A DNA stretch of 64,000 bases from contig JAQFVV010006208.1 of NCBI GenBank assembly GCA_028023455.1, positions 8,356,963 through 8,420,962 of the forward strand, written 5' to 3'. The stretch's first letter is position 1. Every line of letters begins with the position of its first letter. Origin of the DNA: Epiperipatus broadwayi (taxonomy: Eukaryota; Onychophora; Udeonychophora; Euonychophora; Peripatidae). Shown here piece by piece: positions 52,200-62,246 of this stretch. The notes below the pieces were generated by a model. That model saw nothing but the letters and a program-made list of their open reading frames with translations. It was not told the origin of the DNA and ran no database searches. Both the position numbers and the translations under genes were made by a program.

Positions 52200-54520
52200 C
52201 AAATATAACAGATATATTTAAAAATATAATTTTAATTTAGCTTTATTAAAATTTGAAAATTCATTTATATTTTACTAAAATATTTTGTTAACTTACATTA
52301 AATCTAAAAAAAAAAATTGTTAAAGCGATCAATTATTACAAAAATAATGGGCTAAAAGTCAGAGTTTTTGTACCTTGCCGTAACAACAGTCAAAGTTTTT
52401 GTACTTTGTCATAACAATTACTCACTTCTCACATTTAAAATCTTTTGTTTAATTTACATTAAATCTTAAAAACAACCAATTAAAAAAACCATGGACCTTT
52501 ACAAGGCTGGGTACATCTGACAGTTATTATATTTTCTGTTTTATTGATTTGTAGCGCATTTAATCTTTTATCTTTATTATTATATAATTTAATTTTACTA
52601 TGAAAATTACATCATTAACCAAATTTGTGGTATATCAGTAATTAATAAATTACTAAAATAAATATTGTATTATAAAAGGATCTACATAATAAGAGAAACA
52701 AAAAAAATGCAACAGTATGATGGATGAAATTGGCACACAGAAGGACTTATAATGAACTAAAATTCAAATGAGAGTAGTCCTAATCACTGATGATGTCATA
52801 ACTCTTAACAACATGACATTTCATTTTTTTTAAAAAAAACTATCTCTGTAAAAAAAAAAACATTACATCAAGACACCAAGACATGTGTGATTGATGTAAT
52901 AAAATAATAGTTCAAACAAGGTTTGAGTCAGAAAAAAATATTATTTATATAAAGATAATTCTGGCAACAAAAAAAAAATTGATGAATTATGTAGGAAAAC
53001 TAAGATAATGGGAATTTCTAGAAATCACATTCAGCCTCATTCTAATAAAAGAAATTAGATCAATTACCTATATATGTATAAGCCAGTGCTGTTTACATAG
53101 TTACATACCTACAGATACTAATATACTACGAAGTTATCTTTTGGAATTTACAAATTATCCTGAAAATGTTATGATTTATTACATTTCAATAATTAATAAT
53201 ATAGATGGGTTGCCTATTTTGCAAATAATTTGCATTCGCATGTGAAATTAATTGACACCACTTGTAAAATCGACTTCAACTTATGATTTAGTAAAAATTG
53301 TAGCAACTAATAAACAATACATATTAACTTTGGCATCCCTACGTAATAAATCATACTAAAACTACTGAAATGGAGTTCTAGATTATTGTAAAAAATAATT
53401 ATTAATGCTGACATGCATTAATTATTTCACATTCCAAATATATTAGACATTGGGGGTGACTTTTTTTGGTGAGGGTGTACCTGAGGGTAACTATGTTTTT
53501 TTTTCAGGGCTTCAAACCGGAAACCAGGAAAAAAAACATTATTTTTATTGGAATGAAAACCAGAACAGAAAAAATAATGATTCAAAGTCCTGTTTTTTTT
53601 AGAATATACTTACAAATTGGTGAGTTTTTTTATACGGGCTTTTTAGGTATTCACACATGTTGGTGGTGTCTTTAGAAGATACTTACAAACTTATGATTTT
53701 TTTTCTATAAGATACGAACTGTCAAAGACATTTTACTGACTACTATTAAATTACCTCAACTTCTTCTCATATTACAATTTCTCTTTGGGGAAAATGGCAA
53801 TTAAATATTTCTAAGAATTTTAGCTCTCACGTTAGACAAAAATAATTTAATTCTTTTCAGCTTCTTCCAATCTGGGGTTATTTTTGAGATTGACTATAAC
53901 AACAGGTGTTATTTTAAGTTCAACTATTTTTAAATGAGAATAATTTTGAATTTTTACTTTTTTTATTTTTTATATTCAAATCGGCTCTGAACTTATCATT
54001 ACAATTTGTCAATGTTCAAGTCAGCTTCGCAGTCGACTGGCCATTCATGGTCGATGTCTTAGCTACTCCTGCTCTAAAGGAATATTTTTTCAATTGAGAA
54101 ATACAATAAAAATTACTTCAACTAGCCACTCAAGATATATTCCAATGAAAATTCAAGATTCTCTATGGTGCAGTAGAACAACAACAAATTGATGTAATTG
54201 TATTACAGGAAAAGCATTCCTTTAATGTTCATCTTGATAAGTGACCAAGGATACATAATATAGCTATCTTTTTACTTCGAATAATTTAGGATTTGCAAAC
54301 AGTTAACTTGATGTGGATACCCTTACTGTTTTTCTTTTAGGGAGTTGGATATTGAAATGCTCTAAAAGATTATTTAAATTACATTACAATCATCATTCAG
54401 ATATATAACCTTTAACTATCCAATATTTACACTCTAGTCTTTTAACATAAACTTTATTGTTAAATATTATGTTATATAATGAGCATTAACAGCTCTTAAC
54501 AAGCTTTCCCGAACATCCCT
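52200..54520. other. Unassigned A+T-rich DNA
   Basis: No gene. TCAGAGTTTTTGTACCTTGC and TCAAAGTTTTTGTACTTTG at about 52357 and 52388 are a small tandem pair of 32 bp. The 69-residue frame at 53466-53675 lacks recognisable features. GTCGACTGGCCATTCATGG near 54031 is more G+C-rich but unassigned. Confidence 0.4.
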
Positions 54521-54703
54521 ATTCCCAGACTGGTTAAACCACTAAACATCACATGATCACTATCTCATACTAGCACAATAATTGTTATTAAACAATTCAA
54601 AACAAAACAACACTCTCCATATAGTAGTGCCATCTTGTGCTAACAAGAGCAATCAATGGATGCCAGAAGGCTTGTGCATAAAATCCCTATCTAGTGCCTA
54701 CTC

Positions 54704-54762
54704 ATCCAACATCCCCAGACTAGTTTCTGGCTTGTGGCCTTCATCAGTGAGGAGCCTTGGAT
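54704..54762 (-). ncRNA. Hammerhead ribozyme, family C
   Basis: Minus strand: ATCCAA, GGCT, CCTCA, CTGATGA, GGC-CACAA-GCC, GAAA, ACTAGT, C, TGGGG, ATG, TTGGAT. Stem I pairs in two blocks of six and five, separated by an internal loop. The core is complete. A.A lies at the base of stem II. Confidence 0.75.
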
Positions 54763-54920
54763 CTGAGAGCACTGCACCTAGATCTTAGGATCTAATGCAA
54801 CCCTCCAGCACCCACCTTTTAACTCTATTTAACTACAAAACTATGAGAATGAAATTGAAAACACTATTAATATTTTCAATCCAAGCTCAATAGCTTATAT
54901 AGTCATATGGGTCTGAACTC

Positions 54921-54974
54921 AAGGCTCCTCACTGATGAAGGCCACAAGCCAGAAACTAGTCTGGGGATGTTGGA
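54921..54974 (+). ncRNA. Hammerhead ribozyme, family C, outer stem shortened
   Basis: CCTCA, CTGATGA, GGC-CACAA-GCC, GAAA, ACTAGT, C, TGGGG. Upstream ACTCAAGG replaces ATCCAAGG, so the outer stem I is reduced to about three pairs. Confidence 0.65.
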
Positions 54975-55019
54975 TGAGTAGGCACTAGATAGGGATTGTT
55001 AGCACAACCAGACTGGTTT

Positions 55020-55398
55020 ATTGTTAAAATAAGTAGTTACATAGTTTTACTCTCCTATTCTATATTTTTTCTACACATTCTATATTAACATAAAATGTTC
55101 ATTCATATATTGACCTCCGTCAATATGTGAATGAGAATAAAGCAGATTCTCAATTGTTTTTAGAATGTTTGACTTTAACAATATACACGTACATTGTGAC
55201 AAACAAGAAGTAACATTCTATTCAAGCAAATTTTAAGCAGAGATAACATCTGATTTATGTTTTGTTCAATAAAAATAATTGTCAATTGTCATAAACTATT
55301 ATTATCTTGGTGTAAACATGTTCATAATTAAAATTTGCTAAAAATATATATCGTTTGAAGGTAGTGAAAAAAAATGCTGAAACAAAAACAGAAAAAAA
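55020..55398. other. Unassigned DNA with a small palindrome
   Basis: CATTCATATATTGAC and GTCAATATGTGAATG (about 55101-55134) are inverted around CTCC. The same phrase returns at 55600, so it is an outlying piece of the next palindrome family. Confidence 0.5.
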
Positions 55399-55399
55399 C

Positions 55400-55805
55400 T
55401 TTATAATATATATGTTGATATGAAGATTTTCATGAGATATAAATATGTGATATATTTTGCAGGTTCATCCATGAATGATTTTGATTATAAATGTATGACA
55501 TTTCAGCTTGATCACACAAACCGGCAACTGGGTGATAAATAGAATATTAAAAAGATGATTATAATATTCACATACTTTTATTTTCATTTACATATTCACA
55601 GAAGCCAATATGTGAATGTTATAACATTGCTGTAAATCAGTGCTTACAATGTTTCTATAACCAACTTTACAATATTCTATTCATCACCCAGTTAATGGCT
55701 TGCGTAATGAAGCTAAAACATCGGTATATTTACATTCAAAATCATACACGAATGAAACTGAAAATATATCATTTATATACTCAAGATGCTGACATTTCTG
55801 TTAAA
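55400..55805. repeat. Unclassified palindrome (family K)
   Basis: Left arm GATTATAAATGTATGACA, TTCAGCTTGATCAC, AACTGGGTGATAAATAGAAT. Right arm ATTCTATTCATCACCCAGTT, TAATGAAGCTAAAACAT, ATTTACATTCAAAATCAT. The arms diverge by perhaps a quarter and enclose GTTATAACATTGCTG. No hammerhead or ORF seen. Confidence 0.6.
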
Positions 55806-55984
55806 CTTATGACAACTTTTCTCTAAGCAGGGGAAAATCCTTTACAAGATTCAACAGGAAGATCTAGTCTCTATGAACTATGGATGGGGATAGAAACATA
55901 TATAAAATAATGATGACTATCTTTGCCAATAAATATCAATTTTATCTATTAAACTTTCAAACAGAAAAATAATCATTAAAGTAA

Positions 55985-56131
55985 TACTAAACATCACATG
56001 ATCACTATCTCATACTAGCATGAGTATGCACTAGATAGGGATTTTATGCACAAGCCTTCTGGCATCCATTGATTAATTACTCTGGTTGGCACAGGGTGGC
56101 ACTACTATATGGAGAGTTTTGCCTTGTTTAA
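55985..56131. mobile_element. Family C remnant, collapsed
   Basis: Left terminus ACTAAACATCACATGATCAC joins after TACTAGCATGAGTA to the right arm beyond the ribozyme (GCACTAGATAGGGATTTTAT to GAGTTTTGCCTTGTTT). Flanks AAAGTAATAC and AAGGTACTAC may be a diverged target duplication. Confidence 0.75.
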
Positions 56132-56134
56132 GGT

Positions 56135-56668
56135 ACTACTACAGTTTAATTTTTTTTAATGCTCGTTTAAATTAAATTAATGGATATTAATGAGCTCAAG
56201 ATAGCTCTTGACAGTCTTAAACCAGAAAAGGAACAGATAGAATACTTAAATAGCTTCTAAAAAAAAAAAAATTTAAAGTCAAAGTACAATAGGCAAAGAT
56301 TATTTATAATGAATTCTAAAAATTATATATCAAAATAAACTAGAGGAATTTTATAACTTAATCAAGCTAACAATAACACCAAAACTTATTACCTAATACA
56401 GTATAATTAGTATTATTCTCTTCAAACTCAGTTAAATAAATATGTCAATAGTTGAAAATTATCAATCTTCGGAAACAAACTGAATTCAGACCACAATGCA
56501 AGTGCCAAGCTCAAATCATATTTTAAACAGTACCATTAGAAGTCTCCTCTACAATTCTTCAAAATTCTTAAATGCAGAAAAAAATATTAATTTACTCAAC
56601 AAATGATTTCCGGAGAAAAATTCCAAGTGATTCTAAATAACGATCATATCAAGCTCTTTTCTTTCTTT
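56135..56668. other. Unassigned DNA
   Basis: No gene or repeat recognised. Confidence 0.35.
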
Positions 56669-56670
56669 TA

Positions 56671-56865
56671 CAGAATGAATTCTAAGACATTGGCAAAACT
56701 CTCCATACAGTAGTGCCACTATGTCTTTTGGCATTCATTGATTACTCTGGCTGGCACTGAGTGGCACTACTGTATGGAGAATTTTGCCTGTTTTAATATC
56801 AGTTATGTGCAAGCATAAGAAATGGTGATCATGTGATGTTTAGTGGTTTAGCAGAATGAATTCTA
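56671..56865. mobile_element. Family C element, collapsed, 14-bp target duplication
   Basis: CAGAATGAATTCTA repeats at 56671-56684 and 56852-56865. The insert (56685-56851) is the two outer arms (GGCAAAACTCTCCATACAG and its complement) plus the outer right end GGTGATCATGTGATGTTTAG. Ribozymes are deleted. Confidence 0.9.
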
Positions 56866-56867
56866 TG

Positions 56868-57316
56868 AAGTTTACTTTTATTGTCTGTTTATTAAAGAGG
56901 TGATCTCCTGAAATGGAAGGCAAAAAATTTACTTATGCACAAGAACAAAGATTTTTTTCAAAATGTTTTAATTTATTTTTTTAAATTAAGGAACAAAATA
57001 TTATTCCTAATTGCAAACAATGTATTCAGTTTAATCTTCAACATGTTAATCTACAACGTGAAACTAAAACAAAAGTAACCCATATCACATGATCCACAAT
57101 CTAATATTTTCTTTATCTATCAGAAGGTAGCTCTAACGTGATTTGTTAAAAAAACTTATTTAAATAGGCTGATACTATTTAAGGATGTGATACAAATATA
57201 TGAAAAACAGCTTCTTTAATATTTGCATATCCTGCTTTGAATACAGTTTTCCTATTGGTGGAAAAATGCTTACATTAGGAAGTCCATTTCAGTCTATACA
57301 TCTTTCGCATATTTCT
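56868..57316. other. Unassigned DNA
   Basis: Nothing recognised. The plus-strand frame at 57200-57457 runs into the antisense of an RTE element. Confidence 0.35.
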
Positions 57317-57317
57317 C

Positions 57318-57735
57318 CATCATCATCTTCAACCATTACTGATTCACTGCAATATGAAGGTCTCTCCAAGTTCAATCCATTTTTTCCAACATCTAGTCTC
57401 TCTTCTCCATGTCACACCAGCACACTTTCTTATTTCATCCATCCATTTCATACATAGTCTCTTTCTAGGTCTTTTATAATCTCTTGGAATTCAGTTACTG
57501 TCCATCTATTATCATCTTTTCTATCAATGTCTAGCCCAGCTCCACTTCAATCTCTTAATTTTTTCAATGATGTTAGTAACACCCATTTCTTCTCGCACCC
57601 ATGTATTTTCTTTTTGATATTTTTTTGTTACTCCTACTCCTAATATGCATCTTTCCATACTTCTTTGAGTGGTCTGAAATCTCTGTAATGCTCTTTTGTT
57701 AAGTGTCCAAGTCTCCAATCCTTAAGTAAGAAATG
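57318..57735 (-). mobile_element. RTE-type LINE 3' fragment
   Basis: Minus-strand frame 57524-57718 reads ETWTLNKRALQRFQTTQRSM, ERCILGVGVTKKYQKEN, WVREEMGVTNIIEKIKRL, KWSWARH, with the expected order of the RTE C-terminal domain. After a shift the rest follows to the CATCATCATC-like tail at 57320. It is the most readable stretch of this region in the window but is truncated before the RT domain. Confidence 0.85.
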
Positions 57736-57737
57736 TA

Positions 57738-58731
57738 TGTAATATTCCTCCATAAATGATCGTAAACAGCTAGATACATTGGGGGAAAAAAGACTATACA
57801 ACACAACATGATTGAAATTAAAATCACTTTTCTATCAAAAAAATCTTCAGCAACAAGAAATGATTTTCATATGGAGTCCAAAAAAAAAAGTTATTTTTCC
57901 AGAGCAAATAATAGTCATATCTTTGCATCCATTACTAGGAACTCATATCTTGTATTGTTTAGTGTAGTGGAGAAAATCAGGTTTTCAGAGTTAAAAATTT
58001 TTCTGATCAAGCCCACTGAGAAAAATAAAAAATCATTTTGGATAAATGAACTCAATTTGCCACCTGGTGTCCAAATATCGCATAATATCCTAAGCAACTG
58101 TCCATTTAATTACATAGATATTAAAGTCACATTCAACACAATAAACCAATCTCTGCAATAGATCTGCTTCAGAAGTGGAATTAAACTACTCCTAACATAA
58201 ATATCTGTGGTCAAATCTAAATCATAAGCCACATAAGCAAAGACCATCCAATTAAATCTTGAAAAATTTGTGAATTGATGAATGAATTTCTATAAATTTC
58301 TTAATAAATAATTGCAAATAGTTAGTTGTCTTAAAAAGTTGATAAATCTGAAAATAAAATCTTATCTACATTTGCATATTTGTTGATATATAACCAGTCA
58401 CATGGCATATATATATATGTTATAATGGGAACTTAATCCAATGTGATCATTATGATGTCTTGATTGATAACTCATATATGCATCTACCTTGGCATGCAGA
58501 TCAACATTCCTAGCGTATAACCAAATTATTTTAAAATCAATATGTAAATCATCAGTTTAACAAAAATTAATTATAAATAGCATTTAACTAATTAAATTTA
58601 ATTAGAATAGATATTGATGATGATGATAAAATCTTATATCCCTTATGTATCTGCTTATATAAGGTAATCCAATTACATTTCCTTGATCTTCAGCCATCAA
58701 ATCAACCCTCAGAGCGTCAATCTTAATGTTC
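57738..58731. other. Unassigned DNA with a 117-residue open frame
   Basis: The plus-strand frame 57808-58161 (starting MIEIKITFLSKKSSATRND) is the longest unexplained frame in the plus direction. It shows no motif I know, is rich in K, N, I, F and S as random A+T-rich DNA would be, and has no flanking repeat support. I do not call it a gene. A TATATATATATG stretch lies near 58408. Confidence 0.4.
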
Positions 58732-58733
58732 AT

Positions 58734-58988
58734 ATCATCATCATCAACCATTATCAATCCACTGCAGGATGAAGGTCTCTCCAGGTTTAATCCATTTTCT
58801 CTGATCTCAAGCCCCTTTTCTCCATATCACCCTGCACACTGTCTTATTTCATCCATCCGACATGTGGTTGCTTTTAGGATCTTTTACAATCTTTTGGAAA
58901 TTCCATTTAAGATTTCAATTGTCCATCTATTATCCTCTCTTCTAGCAATATGTCCAGCTCAACTCCACTTCAGCCTTTTAATATATTT
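58734..58988 (-). mobile_element. RTE-type LINE, 5'-truncated 3' end
   Basis: Minus strand with ATCATCATCATCAACCATT at the 3' tail and the antisense of TIEILNGISKRL and VICRMDEIRQ-like residues. It ends near GGCTGAAGTGGAG on the minus strand. Confidence 0.78.
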
Positions 58989-58989
58989 T

Positions 58990-59452
58990 TTTATGGATAG
59001 AGTTTGAATCACTAACCCTAATTTGAAATACCACTTTCTTCTCAGAAAGAATATCTATGGATATAATATCTTCTGGTAAAACCATTACTGAAATCTATGA
59101 TGACAACATGATCTTTCCTTCAGTTCAGATCATGACTATGGAAGACTGATATGAATACCTTTGAGATGAGATAGAAGAGAAAAGGATAGTAGAGATAGCT
59201 AAATAATTTAAACAACAAAAATAATTTAATTCAGATAATCTCAACTGATGTATTGAAATTACCCATAAACACCACTACTTTATAAATAATATAATAAACT
59301 AATAAACAAAGGAAAGAAATAATATTACAAAAATTAAATATAAATACATAAAATATTGACTTTAAATAAACTACTACTAAAGATTAAATACAAATAATAC
59401 CCCCCCCCCCAATTGAATTACTCTACTCTGTTAATATGCAAAACCAATTACA
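58990..59452. other. Unassigned DNA with poly-C tract
   Basis: A 12-base C run near 59400 and otherwise A-rich sequence without coding signal. Confidence 0.4.
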
Positions 59453-59454
59453 AA

Positions 59455-59891
59455 AATTCTTATACTAAACAAAACTCTCCATACAGTAGTGCTACTCAGT
59501 GCAAGCCAGAGTAATCAATGGATGTCAGAAGGCTTGTGCATAAAATCCCTATTTAGTGCCTACTCATCCAATATCCCCAGACTAGTTTCTGGCTTACGGC
59601 CTTCATCAGTGAGGAGCCTTGGATCTGAGAGCACTGCACAGAGATCTTAGGATCTAAAATGCAACCCTCCAGCAGCCACCTGACGAAGGCTGCAAGCTAG
59701 AAACTAGTCTGAGGATATTTGGCTGAGTAGGCACAAGATAGGAATTTTATGCACAAGCCTTCTGGCATCCATTAATTACTCTGGCTTGCACTGAGTGGCA
59801 CTACTGTATGGAGAATTTTGCTTGTTTTATAACAGTTTGAGCAAGTATAAGAAATGGTGATCATGTGATGTTTAGTGGTTTAATTCTTATA
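59455..59891. mobile_element. Family C fold-back element with 10-bp target duplication
   Basis: AATTCTTATA repeats at 59455-59464 and 59882-59891. Left arm ACAAAACTCTCCATACAGTA with a minus-strand ribozyme at 59566-59624. Centre CAACCCTCCAGCAGCCAC. The right arm has a shortened ribozyme near 59688 (CTGACGA, GGCTGCAAGCT, GAAA, ACTAGT, C, TGAGG) whose stem I is disrupted by the central deletion. The outer right end is GATCATGTGATGTTTAGTGG. Confidence 0.88.
59566..59624 (-). ncRNA. Hammerhead ribozyme, family C
   Basis: Minus strand: ATCCAA, CCTCA, CTGATGA, GGC-CGTAA-GCC, GAAA, ACTAGT, C, TGGGG, TTGGAT. The loop differs (CGTAA for CACAA) while the stem is unchanged. Confidence 0.75.
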
Positions 59892-59892
59892 G

Positions 59893-61283
59893 TCTAAAAT
59901 TATAGACAAAAAAAACATCTTAATAAAAATTTTGTAGATAGCTCAAGGCCTCTTATTTCTATGTATATAAATTTAAAAAAATCCTAACATGGCTATTTTT
60001 TTAAATAATTTAGTAAGTTTATTGAATAGACTGATCAGTTTGGGCTATTGGGATCATATGAATTTAGTCCATATCTGTTGGTCGATTCAGATTAGAAATC
60101 TTAAAATTAGTAAGAATATGCAGGCTGTGTAGCTACAGCTGATGAGAAACTGTTGTCTGTGCAAGTACTTCATTCTCGACTCTTTCATAAACATTTTTTC
60201 AAAATTGGTAGGGCTGCTACATAATTCAAGTTTCAGTTGGCACTTATCTAGCTTAACACATCATATCTGTTATTTCCCTTAGCAGAACTTTGCCATTCTC
60301 AGAGTTTGAATCAGTACTATAAAGTACATTTTGATGAAATGTTTAATTTTATAAGTCATATGTTGCTGGTGATGTGCATTTTGGCTCTCTACAAACATTC
60401 TTCTTCTCTTACTTCTTCTTATAATGTCTTTGCCCAAAGGTCATTTCTTCCCGAAAGACCCCCTACTGCTTGTTTTTTTTCCTTGTCATTAATCTTGTTT
60501 TTCATTGTCCATTACTTGTCTATTTTCTTTTTTAGTAATTACTATTAATTACTGTTATTCTTTAATTAACTCATATAATTAGTTGTTTAATTAAATGTAA
60601 TTTTAATTAAATTTTTGAACGGATTTACACAAAATATTTTAATTTTAAGCACAAAATTCATTTTCAATTTTTAGGAACTTTAATTCAAATTATTTAATTT
60701 TTATCTTGTAATTTTTTTTATTCTCTTTCATCTTCCCCTTCATCTGGTCTCTAGGAGACCATAAATCACTTGTGCATAATCTTCTCCTAAGTCAATTTCA
60801 ATAAAAGAGACAAAGAGTGACATCTTATTAATTTGCACTTATTACTTTTAATAAACTCAAAAGTTTTACAGATGTTTAATTTTGAAAATCATTTTTATGA
60901 ATAAAATATGACTATATCTTTATCCTATCTTATTTAAATTGTAGAATTATTTAATTATAGGTCATCAAGCAAGAGAATCAAATATATAATTTACTTTCAC
61001 TTTGTTATATTTTAAAATAATAGACTATCTCTTGATTTAAGCTTAATTAAGCTGATTTAAAAACAATGCCTAGATATAAAGAGATAGAGAGAGTGAGAGA
61101 GAAATCTGATTAATGTTAGATATAAGGTATTTCAATTCTCATATAACTTTTTAAAAGTATCTCCATTACCTAAACTGGTGCAAATAGCTATTTTTTTAAA
61201 ATCAAAATTATGCTTAGGTATCTAGATTTAAATTCCAGAAAATTAACATCAGCCATTCATAAAAAAATATAGCCATCCTAATA
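59893..61283. other. Unassigned DNA
   Basis: No gene. A GAGAGAGTGAGAGAGAA stretch lies near 61087. The 80-residue frame at 60306-60548 is hydrophobic but has no recognised family. Confidence 0.35.
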
Positions 61284-61284
61284 C

Positions 61285-61760
61285 CAAAAAATATTTACTA
61301 AGGCAATAAACCTAAAGCATGTGCGGTTGAAAATGCGAGGATAGGGACCTCTACAGGTCTTAACCACAAGCTTATGCATTGGAAGAAAAGAGGGAAACCT
61401 CTTCTTTACTTCAACCTACTTTCTATACAAATAGGTGAAGCTGAAGCGGTTAGATCTGAGAGCGTGAAGCTATTTAATACTTCACTGATTAAGTCCACAA
61501 TTCCTATTATACATTAGTACTTGTGAAATCTTTCGATTTACAATCATTCAATGGAAAGATCTTATAGTTAGAAATCTATTACGATAATTTAAAGTTGTAA
61601 TTATAAATTTATTTAATGCACATTGATATCACATTGATTACGTAAGTAATATTTACTAAGGCAATAAACCTAAAGCATGTGCAAACGCACATGCTTTAGG
61701 TTTATTGCCTTAGTAAATATTACTTATGTAATCAATGTGCATTAAATAAATTTATAATAC
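61285..61760. repeat. Family F2 tandem repeat, 358-bp period, with inverted end
   Basis: ATATTTACTAAGGCAATAAA occurs at 61291 and 61649. Between them is a full F2 monomer with GCGAGGATAGGGACC, a hairpin with GAAAAGAGGGAAACCTCTTC, CAACCTACTTTCTATAC, GAGAGCGTGAAGCTATTT and a GTCCACAATTCCTATTATAC block, alignable to 29150-29500. At 61682 the sequence turns back (GCACATGCTTTAGGTTTATT) for about 75 bp and ends in poly-A at about 61760. No hammerhead core. Confidence 0.75.
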
Positions 61761-61869
61761 AAAAAAAAAAAAAAAAAAATTGGAAAAAAAAATATGTACA
61801 ACTGACTTTTGTGATAAGCTTTATGAACCAATCCATAAATGACAAATACATTCACGTATAGAATTTATC

Positions 61870-62245
61870 GAGTCATTCCGTTCATTTAGTATTTTGTGAT
61901 GCCGTGAAAAAAAGTCTGCATCAAAGACACTATTTTCTGAAAGACTTCAACACCTTGTATAATCATAGATGTTTGTTTTATTCTATCTTCAACAATCTCT
62001 CTCCAATGAAAGTACCATTGTGCATTTCTTTAGTGACTTTGATATAACCTTCAAATTAGCTTTCCTTCTATCGCGAAAACTAAACTTATGTTCTCTATAA
62101 AATACTCAATAGGACGTTTTACATCGTGCATTTGTTTCATGTCTTCCATTTTTAATGAAGATGTAATTTTACAGTAATAAACTCTATTAGTATCATAATC
62201 CATTAAATTGAAGAGCTTATGGATTAGTTTCTTAATCTGACTATT
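61870..62245 (-). pseudogene. Decayed coding block of unknown origin
   Basis: Minus strand: an open stretch of about 66 codons reads KYNSQIKKLIHKLFNLMDYD, then TNRVYYCKITSSLKMEDMKQ and RPIEYFIENISLVF, ends in a stop, and another frame continues RNAQWYFHWREIVEDRIKQT. The composition is less biased than nearby frames and the frame switch resembles a decayed gene, possibly a transposase. I recognise no motif. Confidence 0.25.
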
Positions 62246-62246
62246 G

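Larger units (their letters stand above)
54525..55018. mobile_element. Family C element, both ribozyme cores intact, 11-bp target duplication
   Basis: CCAGACTGGTT repeats at 54525-54535 and 55008-55018. The left arm is complete (AAACCACTAAACATCACATG; minus-strand ribozyme 54704-54762), followed by the internal region in reverse (CACCCACCTTTTAACTC, GTCTGAACTC). The right arm holds a plus-strand ribozyme at 54921-54974 and ends abruptly in AGGGATTGTTAGCACAA, lacking its outer terminus. It is the only C copy here with CTGATGA and GAAA in both arms. Confidence 0.88.

Noticed and set aside
49720-54000. Host exons in the long unassigned stretches
   Set aside because: No frame with coding composition next to plausible splice signals was found. 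A tBLASTn search would be decisive.
57808-58161. 117-residue plus-strand frame
   Set aside because: Composition (K, N, I, S, F) fits random A+T-rich DNA. No motif, no intron signals, no repeat support.
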